Below are positions 1-7,969 of a DNA stretch of 9,711 nucleotides, in pieces. How positions within the stretch are numbered: the first letter of the stretch is position 1; each line of letters starts with the position of its first letter. The translations under genes and the position numbers were made by a program. The DNA is from Kangiella sp. (GTDB lineage: Bacteria; Pseudomonadota; Gammaproteobacteria; Enterobacterales; Kangiellaceae): the NCBI GenBank assembly GCA_002733465.1, contig NVVT01000016.1:107261-116971 (forward strand), read 5' to 3'. The notes below the pieces were generated by a model, which saw nothing but the letters and a program-made list of their open reading frames with translations, was not told the DNA's origin and did no database searches.

Positions 1-1
1 T

Positions 2-1123
2 ATTTTTCCAAAAAGAAATACCGCGGCTTTCGAAGACCTACACAATAACGGATCAATAGCACGATTAAATACTCCAGAAATTAATGAAAAATTAGCCAAC
101 GAGGCACATGAATATCAATTAGTTGTCACTAGCCAAAAAGGAAACTGTACTCCGATAGAATTAAGTAGTCAGCATTTCAAAAGCGCTGATGGACGAACAT
201 TTCAAGTAGCGACTTTACGTAAACGAAAAATGGAGCAAGCTCTTAATCAAGCGCTGAGAGAATCTGATAAAAGTTTGACACATTTAATTGCACATATCCC
301 CGATATATTTTTACAAATTGATGCATCAGGAATCATCAGAAATAATTCTAACTATTCCGATCAGGCTCTAGGTTTTCTAGAAAATGATCTTAAAAACATG
401 CCTTTATCTCAACTCTTTATGAACGCCAATGAGCATGCTGAAATTCTAGCAAAAATCATGCAGAAAAGAGGCGAACCGGTTGAAATTGAAACTAGTTTTA
501 GACGAGAAGACGGTACTCCACTGCTTACCACACTAACAGCCTATGCGGAATATGATATAAACCAAAACTTTAAAGGTATGGTATTAATCGGAAGAAAAGA
601 AGCAAACCTTGATTTGCAAATATTTTCAGAAAAAAACAATAGCATTAGAGATCCTCTAACTCACTTGATTAATCATTTAACCTTTCATGAACACTTGATC
701 AAATCAGTTAGACGAGCGAGAAGACACCATACACAAATGTGGGTTCTTCAATTAAATTTACAGAACTATGATGAAATAAAAAATCGTTTTGGTAATAATG
801 TCAGCGACTCTTGCCTTGTACATTTTTCTCAACGGCTTCAGAGTTTCTTTAGAGATACTGATATTGTTGCAAGAGTTTCAGAAGATCAATTTGCAGTTTT
901 ACTGGATGATTATACTAATCAGCTAGCATTAAAAAGTTTGATAAGCCGTCTACAAGAAATAATGAATAAAAAAAGTACCATCGCGCAATATCCATATGGA
1001 TTCCAATTTAATATCGGTAGTGCTAACTATCCCGAACATGGTATTACTAGTAATGAATTATTAGAACATGCTGAATCAATGATGTTTCGCTATCAACTCA
1101 GTGTGCAAAACCAAGGAAATTAA
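2..1123 (+). CDS. PAS-PAS-GGDEF sensor protein with degenerate GGDEF motif (5' truncated by window)
   Basis: The reading frame is open from the first full codon at position 2 to TAA at 1121-1123 (373 visible residues), so the ATG at 230 is probably internal and the real start lies upstream. Visible codons 1-75 resemble the end of a PAS domain (a GRTF-QVATLRKRK exit strand leading into a helical linker). A second PAS domain spans about codons 90-200 (IPDIFLQIDASG, later FRREDGTPL). The C-terminal 155 residues have the diguanylate-cyclase fold: DPLTHLINH stands for the usual D-PLTGLPNR, and ARVSEDQF at about 869-892 stands for ARxGGDEF. Both glycines of the signature are lost, and the usual metal aspartate of the DLDxFK strand is replaced (LNLQNYDEI). 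Synthesis of cyclic di-GMP is therefore unlikely; a sensory or scaffolding role is inferred. No EAL domain follows. The next gene, aroE, starts 2 bp after the stop. Confidence 0.85.
   Translation: MFPKRNTAAFEDLHNNGSIARLNTPEINEKLANEAHEYQLVVTSQKGNCTPIELSSQHFKSADGRTFQVATLRKRKMEQALNQALRESDKSLTHLIAHIPDIFLQIDASGIIRNNSNYSDQALGFLENDLKNMPLSQLFMNANEHAEILAKIMQKRGEPVEIETSFRREDGTPLLTTLTAYAEYDINQNFKGMVLIGRKEANLDLQIFSEKNNSIRDPLTHLINHLTFHEHLIKSVRRARRHHTQMWVLQLNLQNYDEIKNRFGNNVSDSCLVHFSQRLQSFFRDTDIVARVSEDQFAVLLDDYTNQLALKSLISRLQEIMNKKSTIAQYPYGFQFNIGSANYPEHGITSNELLEHAESMMFRYQLSVQNQGN
1113..1118 (+). promoter_or_regulatory. Ribosome binding site for aroE (supports TTG start)
   Basis: AAGGAA lies 7 bases before TTG 1126, inside the last codons of the preceding PAS-GGDEF gene. 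It is the clearest Shine-Dalgarno match near this gene and supports the TTG, since no in-frame ATG or GTG precedes the conserved VIGNPIEHS segment except GTG 1174, which would remove the first beta strand. Confidence 0.6.
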
Positions 1124-1125
1124 TC

Positions 1126-1950
1126 TTGCCTTTGCCAAACCGTGATACAGCCGATAACCCAATTCGATGCGGTGTAATTGGCAACCCAATCGAACATAGT
1201 CAATCTCCGATTATTCATCAAGACTTCGCAAAACAATTTGATATAAAATTAGATTACCAAAAACATCTATTAACTCAAGAAAAGTTGAAGTCATTTATTG
1301 AAGACTTTTTTGAGCAAGGTGGTAAAGGCCTCAATGTGACGTTACCTTTCAAAAAGGAAGTTATAGCAATTTGTAAACACATCTCTAAAGAAGCAAAGTT
1401 TTGTCAATCGGTGAATACCCTTTACCTAAATGAAAAAAATGAAATTTGTGGTGAGACAACGGATGGGAAAGGTTTATTAGAAGATCTAAAATCAAAAGCA
1501 TTTGAAGTGAAAAATAAACAGATATTAATAGTCGGTTCGGGAGGCGCAACAACCTCTATTCTTTATGCTTTATTAAAAGCTAGTGCAAAAATAACATTAC
1601 ATAATCGAACTCAGAGCAAAATAGAAAAAATTAAAGAAAATTTCTCAGATATAAATAGCGATATTAATATTTATTCCGAAGATAAGAACCAAGTGTTCGA
1701 CGGCCGGACTTTCGATGGCATTATCACTGCAACAAGTCAGTTCAATTCCGACATTTTAAGTCCCCTATTAAAAAACACTCATTCAGATACTTTCATTTAT
1801 GATTTAAATTATAAAGAAAGAGCAGATGAGACTCTCAATTTTTTCAAAGATAACGGAATTAAAAGATGTTCTGATGGTTATGGGATGTTAATAGCACAAG
1901 CGGCGAAATCATTTGAGGTTTGGCATGGCGTTTTACCGAAAATCATTTAA
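1126..1950 (+). CDS. aroE: Shikimate dehydrogenase (NADP+)
   Basis: AroE reduces 3-dehydroshikimate to shikimate with NADPH in the cytosolic chorismate pathway. At 274 residues it is about the usual family length (E. coli 272). The N-terminal substrate domain has GNPIEHSQSP (19-28) with the shikimate-binding serines, NVTLPFK (70-76) with catalytic Lys76, SVNTL (95-99) and TTDGKGL (111-117) with catalytic Asp113. The first residue of that motif is Thr where E. coli has Asn. The nucleotide domain has VGSGGAT (136-142) and the NADP-selective NRT (160-162). DGYGMLIAQAA (250-260) supplies the conserved Gln258. The start is TTG, chosen for the ribosome site at 1113-1118; it gives about 15 residues before the first strand, more than E. 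coli has. The gene follows the PAS-GGDEF gene by 2 bp and precedes ung by 36 bp, so co-transcription is likely. Confidence 0.95.
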   Translation: MPLPNRDTADNPIRCGVIGNPIEHSQSPIIHQDFAKQFDIKLDYQKHLLTQEKLKSFIEDFFEQGGKGLNVTLPFKKEVIAICKHISKEAKFCQSVNTLYLNEKNEICGETTDGKGLLEDLKSKAFEVKNKQILIVGSGGATTSILYALLKASAKITLHNRTQSKIEKIKENFSDINSDINIYSEDKNQVFDGRTFDGIITATSQFNSDILSPLLKNTHSDTFIYDLNYKERADETLNFFKDNGIKRCSDGYGMLIAQAAKSFEVWHGVLPKII

Positions 1951-1986
1951 ACTACTATAAGCATATTGTCTATTACAGAGCAAACC

Positions 1987-2646
1987 ATGAATACTTGGTC
2001 AGATCTACTCGCAGAAGAAAAACAAAAAGATTATTTTAAAGAAACGTTATCTTATATTGCAGATAAACGTGCTAATGGTGTTACCGTTTTCCCGCCTAAA
2101 GAACAAGTCTTCAGCGCATTCTCAGCGACGCCATTCGAAAAGATAAAGGTAGTAATCATCGGTCAAGATCCCTATCACGGATCTAACCAAGCGCACGGGT
2201 TATGTTTTTCGGTTCTACCTGGAAACAAAACACCTCCATCACTAAAAAACATTTATAAGGAACTCAAACAAGATATTGAAGAGTTTGAAATTCCTGATCA
2301 TGGTCATTTGCAATCATGGGCTGATCAAGGTGTTTTATTATTGAATACAGTATTAACGGTTGAACAAGGCCAAGCTCATTCTCACAAACATTTAGGTTGG
2401 GAAAAATTTACGGATGTTGTGATAGAAAAAATAAATCAACATAACGAAGCAATTGTATTTCTACTTTGGGGTGCTCATGCTCAAAAAAAAGGTGCGCAAG
2501 TTGATCAATCCAAGCATCTCGTTTTAAAAGCGCCTCACCCTTCTCCGCTTTCTGCTCATCGTGGGTTTCTGGGCTGTAAGCACTTTTCTATGGTGAATGA
2601 GTATTTAGTTTCTAAGGGAAATAAAGAAATTAATTGGCAAGTATGA
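1987..2646 (+). CDS. ung: Uracil-DNA glycosylase, family 1
   Basis: Ung excises uracil from DNA as the first step of base excision repair. Counting from ATG 1987 the protein has 219 residues (E. coli 229). It carries the water-activating loop GQDPYHG (59-65, catalytic Asp61), the uracil-specificity LLLNTVLTV segment with Asn120, FLLWGAHAQKKG, and the minor-groove loop HPSPLSAHRG (184-193) with catalytic His184. These are the hallmark motifs of family 1 in the expected order, with no missing key residue. I preferred ATG 1987 over the in-frame TTG 1966: MNTWSDLLAEEKQ aligns directly with the start of E. coli Ung, and a GAG lies 6 bases before it, whereas the TTG has no ribosome site. It is probably transcribed with aroE (36-bp gap) and ends 18 bp before the convergent aldehyde dehydrogenase gene. 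Confidence 0.96.
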   Translation: MNTWSDLLAEEKQKDYFKETLSYIADKRANGVTVFPPKEQVFSAFSATPFEKIKVVIIGQDPYHGSNQAHGLCFSVLPGNKTPPSLKNIYKELKQDIEEFEIPDHGHLQSWADQGVLLLNTVLTVEQGQAHSHKHLGWEKFTDVVIEKINQHNEAIVFLLWGAHAQKKGAQVDQSKHLVLKAPHPSPLSAHRGFLGCKHFSMVNEYLVSKGNKEINWQV

Positions 2647-2658
2647 ATATCTAATTTT

Positions 2659-2679
2659 GTTTGGTTACCCAACGCAAAC
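2659..2679. terminator. Possible hairpin at the convergent ung / aldehyde dehydrogenase junction
   Basis: GTTTGGTT and AACGCAAAC can pair around an ACCC loop, giving an 8-bp stem with one bulged G. The hairpin includes the stop codon of the minus-strand gene. Its position between two converging genes fits a bidirectional terminator, but no T-tract follows it on either strand and the stem is weak, so it is only a candidate. Confidence 0.22.
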
Positions 2680-4152
2680 ATACTGATAATCCAAATATTC
2701 CTCAACACCATAATTACCGCCTTCTCTGCCCATTCCTGATTGTTTTACACCACCAAAAGGTGCTGAAGGGTTAGATAGTCTTGCCGTGTTGATTCCTAAC
2801 ATTCCGACATTAAGTTGGTCATTTAGATTAGAAATGATTTTTTGATTTTTTGTATAAGCGTAAGCACAAAGCCCAGACTCAGTTTGATTAGCTAAAAGTA
2901 TTGCATCTTCTTCACTTTCGAACTCTATCAAAGTAACCACTGGTCCAAATATTTCTTTATTGAATATTTCCATTTTTGCAGTGACGTTATCAATAACAGT
3001 TGCCTCAAAAAACGTACCATCAAAGCCAATTCCTTTTTCCAAAGGCTTTCCACCTAAAAGAATATTAGCGCCTTCTTCTTTTATCTTGTTAACCAATCTA
3101 GAAATCTTATCAATTGCTCTTTGATTAACTAATGGGCCTAGAGAATTTTCTGGTTCCAAGCCACTTCCCATTTTTAATTGTTTAATTCTTTGAATGAATT
3201 GATTAACAAATTTTTGTTTGATATTTTTATGGATTATAAATCGATTAGCAGTAACACAGGTTTGTCCAGAATTTCTAAATTTTGCAACGAGAGCGCCTTC
3301 AACCGCTTCATTGATATCCGCATCTTCAAATACTATAAATGGCGCATTGCCACCTAGCTCCATTGCCGTTCTCTTTACACCATTTGCACATTGAGCAAGT
3401 AGTCTTTTTCCGACAATTGTAGAGCCGGTGAAGCTAAACTTAGCCACTTTCGGATGACTAGTTAAAATCTCACCAATCGCCTGTGCGTTACTACCGACAA
3501 CTACGTTAAAAACGCCTTTGGGAATACCGGCTTGCTCGCCCAGCTTAGCCAAAGCTAATGCTGAAAGTGGCGTTAACTCAGAAGGCTTCAGCACGAAACT
3601 ACAGCCAGCAGCTAATGCAGCACCGGCTTTTCTAGCCACCATGGAGCAAGGGAAATTCCATGGCGTGATTGCAGTGACAACCCCAATTGGTTTTCTATAT
3701 ATTTTGGCTTGCTGATTTAAAGGAGCGTCTTGATTTAACGGCCCATTAAATAACTGAGCTTGCTCGGCGTAGATCTTTATGTAATCTGCAGAATGCAGGA
3801 TTTCACCCTTTGCTTCTGCTAAAGGTTTACCTTGTTCTAGGGTTAAGATTCTTGCTAAATCGTCACAATTTTCTCTTAACAGTGCTTGCCATTCTAGCAG
3901 TATTTTCGACCGCTCAGAATAAGAGGTCAATTTCCACTTTTCAAATGCTTTTGCTGCACTATTAATTGCTGTTTCAACTTGAAGGCTTGTGACTTCAGAT
4001 ATCCGAGCAATCACGTCTCCCGTCGCTGGATTAAATATTTCAAACTCTGAGTGCGTTGTTTCAGAGTCACTTAAAGAGCTATCTGCACTTGTCCATTCTC
4101 CATTAATAAAAGATGATTTTAATAGCAGGTTTCTATTTTTTATAAGTTGCAT
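2665..4152 (-). CDS. gabD: GabD-like succinate-semialdehyde dehydrogenase family enzyme
   Basis: This is an NAD(P)+-dependent aldehyde dehydrogenase, closest by eye to E. coli GabD (succinate semialdehyde to succinate). From ATG 4152 it has 495 residues. Visible elements are LTLEQGKPLAEAKGE, ITPWNFP with catalytic Asn166, the cofactor lysine of VLKPSE (Lys189), SFTGST (240-245), ELGGNAPF with general base Glu266, GQTC with nucleophile Cys299, EIFGP (Glu400), and the C-terminal APFGGVKQSGMGRE typical of the family. The second cysteine of the CVC redox-switch pair seen in E. coli and human enzymes is Thr here (CVT). ATG 4152 puts INGEW at the same distance as in GabD; a TTG at 4185 would add 11 residues, and neither start has a good ribosome site. 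It lies about 100 bp after the PLP lyase gene. Given the kynurenine genes upstream, it might instead oxidise 2-aminomuconate semialdehyde, but its motifs are of the GabD type. Confidence 0.85.
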   Translation of the reverse strand: MQLIKNRNLLLKSSFINGEWTSADSSLSDSETTHSEFEIFNPATGDVIARISEVTSLQVETAINSAAKAFEKWKLTSYSERSKILLEWQALLRENCDDLARILTLEQGKPLAEAKGEILHSADYIKIYAEQAQLFNGPLNQDAPLNQQAKIYRKPIGVVTAITPWNFPCSMVARKAGAALAAGCSFVLKPSELTPLSALALAKLGEQAGIPKGVFNVVVGSNAQAIGEILTSHPKVAKFSFTGSTIVGKRLLAQCANGVKRTAMELGGNAPFIVFEDADINEAVEGALVAKFRNSGQTCVTANRFIIHKNIKQKFVNQFIQRIKQLKMGSGLEPENSLGPLVNQRAIDKISRLVNKIKEEGANILLGGKPLEKGIGFDGTFFEATVIDNVTAKMEIFNKEIFGPVVTLIEFESEEDAILLANQTESGLCAYAYTKNQKIISNLNDQLNVGMLGINTARLSNPSAPFGGVKQSGMGREGGNYGVEEYLDYQYVCVG

Positions 4153-4253
4153 AAGAATAATTAATTTGAAATAACTAAAAGACAATAAAGAGTTTTTTAA
4201 TAGTGCGGATAATACATTAACGCTGAAAGAACATCACAACCTTTTTGTTATGA

Positions 4254-5255
4254 TTACTCACTAAAATCAAGGATCTCTGTCATAAGCTGCGAGTCAATAT
4301 TTCCGCCGCTCAATATAGCGCCAATTCTTCCTTGTGGTTTAAACTCTTGCAAACCAATCCCTGACTTTTTTTCTAAATTAATCGAGGCGATATCATACAT
4401 TAATGCAGCAATCGGTAACGCTCCAGAAGGTTCTAAAACGATCTTCAAATGATTAAAAGCAAAAGCTACCGCCTTTTTGATTGAGTCTTCACTAACCGTC
4501 ACTATCTCATCTACATATTGACGAACTAAGGGAAAGGTAAAATCACCCATTGATGTTGTTCTAGTGCCGTCTGCGATGGTTGGTGGGTTAGGGTTACTGT
4601 GAAGTTCTCCCGTATAAAAAGAACGTGCTGCGTCATCCGCTAACTCAGGTTCGACACCGATCACTTTTATATCTGGATTTAAATGCTTTGCAATAATGCC
4701 TGTTCCACTCAACAAACCTCCACCACCACAGGGAGCCAGAATATAGTCTAGGTCTCCCACTTCTTTTAACAGCTCTAAGGCCGCGGTTCCCTGTCCAACA
4801 ATTACCATTTCATTATCAAATGGTTTAATGAGTGTTAATGCCTGATCGGAATTTACCTGTTCTGCTATTTGTTCTCGCGTAGTTTCCTGTGGATTAAATA
4901 AAATGACCTTCGCGCCGTGTGCCTTGGTTGATTCAATTTTTATTTTTGGTGCATTATTGGGCATTACAATAGTTGCTTTTATATCTTGTTCTTTAGCAAC
5001 CAAAGCAACCGCTTGGGCATGATTTCCGGATGAATAAGCGATAATACCTTGCCTTTTTTGTTGTTCAGATAGTTGAGATATGCTGTTACATGCGCCACGG
5101 TATTTAAAAGCGCCAATCTTTTGCAAATTTTCACACTTAAAAAAGATTTCAGCACCTAATATTTGATTTAATTTGTCTGATTGAATCACCGGAGTTTTAA
5201 CAACCCGCGATTCTATACGCTTTGCAGCTTCAAGAACCTGTTTATAGTCAATCAT
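4254..5255 (-). CDS. PLP-dependent ammonia-lyase/racemase (serine racemase - threo-3-hydroxyaspartate ammonia-lyase type)
   Basis: This 333-residue fold-type II PLP enzyme has no C-terminal ACT domain, so it is not a biosynthetic IlvA. The PLP lysine is Lys51 in GAFKYRG, preceded by FFKCENLQ. SSGNHAQA (75-82) supplies Ser76, the second active-site base of serine racemase, where IlvA has Ala. CGGGGLLSG (176-184) binds the PLP phosphate and ILSGGN (314-319) lies near the pyridine nitrogen. GVEPELADD (200-208) keeps Glu202 and Asp208, matching the divalent-metal site of mammalian serine racemase. Overall it resembles yeast SRY1, a threo-3-hydroxyaspartate dehydratase, so dehydration or racemisation of Ser, Thr or 3-hydroxyaspartate is expected. 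Its ATG overlaps the kmo stop by 4 bp (ATGA), which suggests coupled translation and a job in the same pathway. The exact substrate cannot be read from sequence. Confidence 0.88.
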   Translation of the reverse strand: MIDYKQVLEAAKRIESRVVKTPVIQSDKLNQILGAEIFFKCENLQKIGAFKYRGACNSISQLSEQQKRQGIIAYSSGNHAQAVALVAKEQDIKATIVMPNNAPKIKIESTKAHGAKVILFNPQETTREQIAEQVNSDQALTLIKPFDNEMVIVGQGTAALELLKEVGDLDYILAPCGGGGLLSGTGIIAKHLNPDIKVIGVEPELADDAARSFYTGELHSNPNPPTIADGTRTTSMGDFTFPLVRQYVDEIVTVSEDSIKKAVAFAFNHLKIVLEPSGALPIAALMYDIASINLEKKSGIGLQEFKPQGRIGAILSGGNIDSQLMTEILDFSE

Positions 5256-6646
5256 GGATTAAGATTCACTTTAGATAGTTTTTTCAGAACAAGCGTTTTC
5301 GCCAAATCAAAATCTACGCCTTTTAATTCAGTCACATTTTCAGCCAACTTTGTCAGTATTTCTTCTTGAATAACACCTCTTTGTTTAGCTTCTGAATAGG
5401 GAAGTCTATGAAACATCACCATTGAGTATCTCGGACAAAAATGGCTAGGGAATTGTTTTTCTAATTCAAAACCAATCGCACTTTTTAAAAGAAATTTTAC
5501 ATCTCGAACTGAATCTCGCATTGTCATATAGTTTTCGATTGCCATATCCGCAATAGCATCACCATTAGGTTTTCGATTTTGATCAACTTGTTCAAATATT
5601 TTTCCCCAATCAATATTGTCATTACTGTGTTCATCAATCGTTTCGGCTAAGTAGATCGCATCCTCAAATCCACAATTCATACCCTGTCCATGAAATGGCA
5701 CAATGGCATGAGCCGCGTCACCTAATAACAAGGCTTTATTTTTATAGTGCCAAGGGCTACATTTAACCGTGGCTAAACGCCCGGTTGGATTTGCAAAAAA
5801 ATCTTCTTTTAAACTTGGTAAAAAAGAAATTGTATCGTTAAAATGTAATTCAAAAAACTCACTCACTTTCTCATGATTATCTAAAGACTCAAAACTAATG
5901 TCACCTTGAGTTGGCATAAATAAAGTCACGGTAAATGAGGCGTCTTCATTTGGCAACGCGATTAACATATAGCCGCCACGTGGCCAAATATGCAGAGAGT
6001 TTTTGTCGATCTGAAACTCGCCGTTTTTTCCAGCGGGTATGCGTAATTCTTTATAACTATGTCCTAATTCAAGAACATCATGCTGGCTTGATTCAATTTG
6101 ATGGATCGCGTCTCGAATTGCAGATGCGCTACCATCTGTTCCAATCAATTGATTAAAGCACACTAAAGTTTCATCATTAGTTATAGCGTTTTTAAAATGA
6201 ATTTGATTGCTATCAAAATCAACACTTTCACAATTTTGATTAAAATAAATATTAACCAAGCCTGTTTTCTCAGCCGCATCTAAACATATTTTATTAAGGT
6301 CTCCTCGTGAAACGGAATAGATTACTTCTTCTTCCCGTTGACCATAGCTTTGAAAGTTTTCATTACCTTCCATGTCATGAACCATACGGCCTTTCATCGT
6401 TGTTAAAATTGGTTTAACTTTATCCATCAAACCCGCTTGTTCTAGTGGATAAATTCCGCGATTGGCTAACGCTAAGTTTATTGAACGACCCGCACTAATA
6501 TCCGCTTTTCGCATATCCGATCGGCGTTCGTAAAGTTCAACCTTTATCCCTCTTTTCGCAAGTAATACGGCTAATAAAGAACCTACCAAACCCGCGCCAA
6601 TTAATGTAATGGTTTGTTGATTTGTTATTGGTTTAGAATCAATCAT
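5252..6646 (-). CDS. kmo: Kynurenine 3-monooxygenase
   Basis: KMO is a flavoprotein (class A) hydroxylase that converts L-kynurenine to 3-hydroxykynurenine using NADPH and O2. The 464-residue protein begins with the FAD Rossmann motif GAGLVG (17-22) and Glu40 for the adenosine ribose. The KMO-specific RSINLAL (54-60) and the GRMVHDMEGN block (86-95) follow; Arg87 corresponds to the substrate-carboxylate arginine of the family. The second FAD motif GDAAHAIVPFHGQGMNCGFED spans 309-329. ENYMTMRD (371-378) and PRYSMVMFHRLPY (405-417) are the diagnostic C-terminal KMO segments. No terminal membrane anchor like the one in the animal enzyme is evident. Both ends overlap neighbours by 4 bp as ATGA: its start with the kynU stop at 6643-6646 and its stop with the start of the PLP lyase. 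It therefore sits in the middle of a translationally coupled trio. Confidence 0.96.
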   Translation of the reverse strand: MIDSKPITNQQTITLIGAGLVGSLLAVLLAKRGIKVELYERRSDMRKADISAGRSINLALANRGIYPLEQAGLMDKVKPILTTMKGRMVHDMEGNENFQSYGQREEEVIYSVSRGDLNKICLDAAEKTGLVNIYFNQNCESVDFDSNQIHFKNAITNDETLVCFNQLIGTDGSASAIRDAIHQIESSQHDVLELGHSYKELRIPAGKNGEFQIDKNSLHIWPRGGYMLIALPNEDASFTVTLFMPTQGDISFESLDNHEKVSEFFELHFNDTISFLPSLKEDFFANPTGRLATVKCSPWHYKNKALLLGDAAHAIVPFHGQGMNCGFEDAIYLAETIDEHSNDNIDWGKIFEQVDQNRKPNGDAIADMAIENYMTMRDSVRDVKFLLKSAIGFELEKQFPSHFCPRYSMVMFHRLPYSEAKQRGVIQEEILTKLAENVTELKGVDFDLAKTLVLKKLSKVNLNP

Positions 6647-7941
6647 GAATTTTTTCTTATTGCTGATAGCAAGATTTCTTTAAAATTGAATACATCTTTA
6701 AAAGAATTATATTGAGCCACAGGTGCAACACGAATAACATTTGGATATCGCCAATCAGCGGTTACTCCTGCCTCTTCGATAGCATCAAATATTTCTTTAC
6801 CACGTTCTGAAGAATCTCCAGCTTTCAATTTAATAGCTAAGGACAATTGACTTCCACAGGAATTTAAATCTCTGGGTGTTAAAATATCGACGTCATTCGC
6901 AAGTTCATCTTCAATCAAAAACCTTAAAAAACCAGTTAGTTTAATCGCTTTTTTTCTTAGTATTTTGATCCCGCCGGCCTTTTTGATTGTATCGAGCGAA
7001 CCACGAATTGCAGCTAGGGAAAGTACCGGAGGATTAGAAACCTGCCATGCTTCCGCTGAAGCAATGGGTTTAAAATCATTTTCCATTTTAAATCTCGTTT
7101 CTTTATCGTGCCCCCACCAACCCGCGAAACGAGGTAGAGATTTATTCTTATGATGATTTTTATGCACAAAACAACCTGCTACACTACCCGGACCTGAATT
7201 CAAATATTTGTAGGTACACCAACATGCAAAGTCGACTTGCCATTCATGCAAGCTCATCACAATATTTCCGGTAGCATGTGCCAAATCGAAACCAACTTTA
7301 CAGCCTTTATTGTGACCGGCTTGAGTAATTGATTTCATATCAAAAACTTGACCCGTGTAATATTGAACACCCGGCAACATAATTAGCGCGATACTTTCAC
7401 CTTCATCTTCAATTAGTTTTAAAACATCCTCATCACGGATTGCCTCTTCACCATCTCTTGGTTTAATAAATAAAACGGCATCTTCAGGATTAAATCCATG
7501 AAACTTAACTTGTGATTCAACTGCGTAGTGATCAGATGGAAATGCATGGTCTTCCATTAATATTTTAAAGCGCGTTTTTGTTGGTTGATAAAAACTCACC
7601 ATCATAAAATGTAAATTTGCGGTTAACGTATTCATTGCCACTACTTCATTTTTTCCTGCGCCAACTAAGTCAGCAACCCCCTCCGACAAAAATTCATGGT
7701 AAGGCATCCAAGGGAATTCGCCAGAGAAGTGTCCTTTCACACCGAGTTTAGCCCACTGATCTAGCTCTCTTTTAACATATTCTACAGACAGCCTTGGCTG
7801 TAACCCTAACGAATTTCCACATAAATATATTTCATCTTCGCCATTCGCTTGCTTGGGGATAGAAAACTCATTTCTGATATTTGCGATGGGATCTAATTTG
7901 TCCATTTGTGACGCAAACTCTAAACTATTTTTGTATTGCAT
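6643..7941 (-). CDS. kynU: Kynureninase
   Basis: Kynureninase is a fold-type I PLP enzyme that cleaves (3-hydroxy)kynurenine to (3-hydroxy)anthranilate and L-alanine. With ATG 7941 the protein has 432 residues. GNSLGLQP (42-49) opens the PLP domain; DHAFPSDHYA, FDLAHATGN (218-226, with Asp219 under the pyridine ring and His222), CTYKYLNSGPG with Schiff-base Lys245, FAGWWGH (272-278) and VSNPP (301-305) are all family hallmarks. The frame extends upstream to GTG 8046, but those 35 residues are a translation of two REP elements and should be excluded; MQYKNSLEFASQ leads directly into the conserved DPIANIRNEFSIP. A GAAGAG ribosome site lies 8 bases before ATG 7941. The stop overlaps the kmo start (ATGA). 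The nearby KMO makes 3-hydroxykynurenine the likely substrate. Confidence 0.96.
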   Translation of the reverse strand: MQYKNSLEFASQMDKLDPIANIRNEFSIPKQANGEDEIYLCGNSLGLQPRLSVEYVKRELDQWAKLGVKGHFSGEFPWMPYHEFLSEGVADLVGAGKNEVVAMNTLTANLHFMMVSFYQPTKTRFKILMEDHAFPSDHYAVESQVKFHGFNPEDAVLFIKPRDGEEAIRDEDVLKLIEDEGESIALIMLPGVQYYTGQVFDMKSITQAGHNKGCKVGFDLAHATGNIVMSLHEWQVDFACWCTYKYLNSGPGSVAGCFVHKNHHKNKSLPRFAGWWGHDKETRFKMENDFKPIASAEAWQVSNPPVLSLAAIRGSLDTIKKAGGIKILRKKAIKLTGFLRFLIEDELANDVDILTPRDLNSCGSQLSLAIKLKAGDSSERGKEIFDAIEEAGVTADWRYPNVIRVAPVAQYNSFKDVFNFKEILLSAIRKNS

Positions 7942-7948
7942 TTGTAAT

Positions 7949-7957
7949 TCTCTTCTT
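7949..7957 (-). promoter_or_regulatory. Ribosome binding site supporting kynU ATG 7941
   Basis: On the minus strand AAGAAGAGA contains GAAGAG, a purine-rich partial Shine-Dalgarno match, 8 bases before the ATG at 7941. It lies just downstream (in the gene's direction) of the REP pair and supports the short form of kynureninase over the longer reading frame. Confidence 0.5.
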
Positions 7958-7969
7958 TGTTTTACAGCT

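Noticed and set aside
1966..1986. Seven-residue N-terminal extension of Ung from TTG 1966
   Set aside because: There is no ribosome site, and ATG 1987 aligns with the E. coli Ung start.
4153..4185. Eleven-residue N-terminal extension of the aldehyde dehydrogenase from TTG 4185
   Set aside because: No ribosome site precedes the TTG, and ATG 4152 places the INGEW segment as in E. coli GabD.
4209..4239. Minus-strand promoter-like pair ahead of the aldehyde dehydrogenase gene: TTGTGA (4239-4234) and TATTAT (4214-4209)
   Set aside because: The spacer is 19 bp and the -35 box matches only four of six positions. In AT-rich DNA such pairs are common, so I do not call it a feature, although a separate promoter in this gap is plausible.
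4153..4253. Possible further REP element or intrinsic terminator in the gap between the PLP lyase and the aldehyde dehydrogenase
   Set aside because: No GTAG-hairpin and no stable stem with a T-tract could be found in these 101 bp.
5935..6156. 73-codon open frame on the + strand inside kmo (similar ones lie inside the aldehyde dehydrogenase, kynU and ACMSD genes)
   Set aside because: It lies wholly antisense to a clearly conserved gene, has no recognisable domain and has composition expected of a shadow frame.
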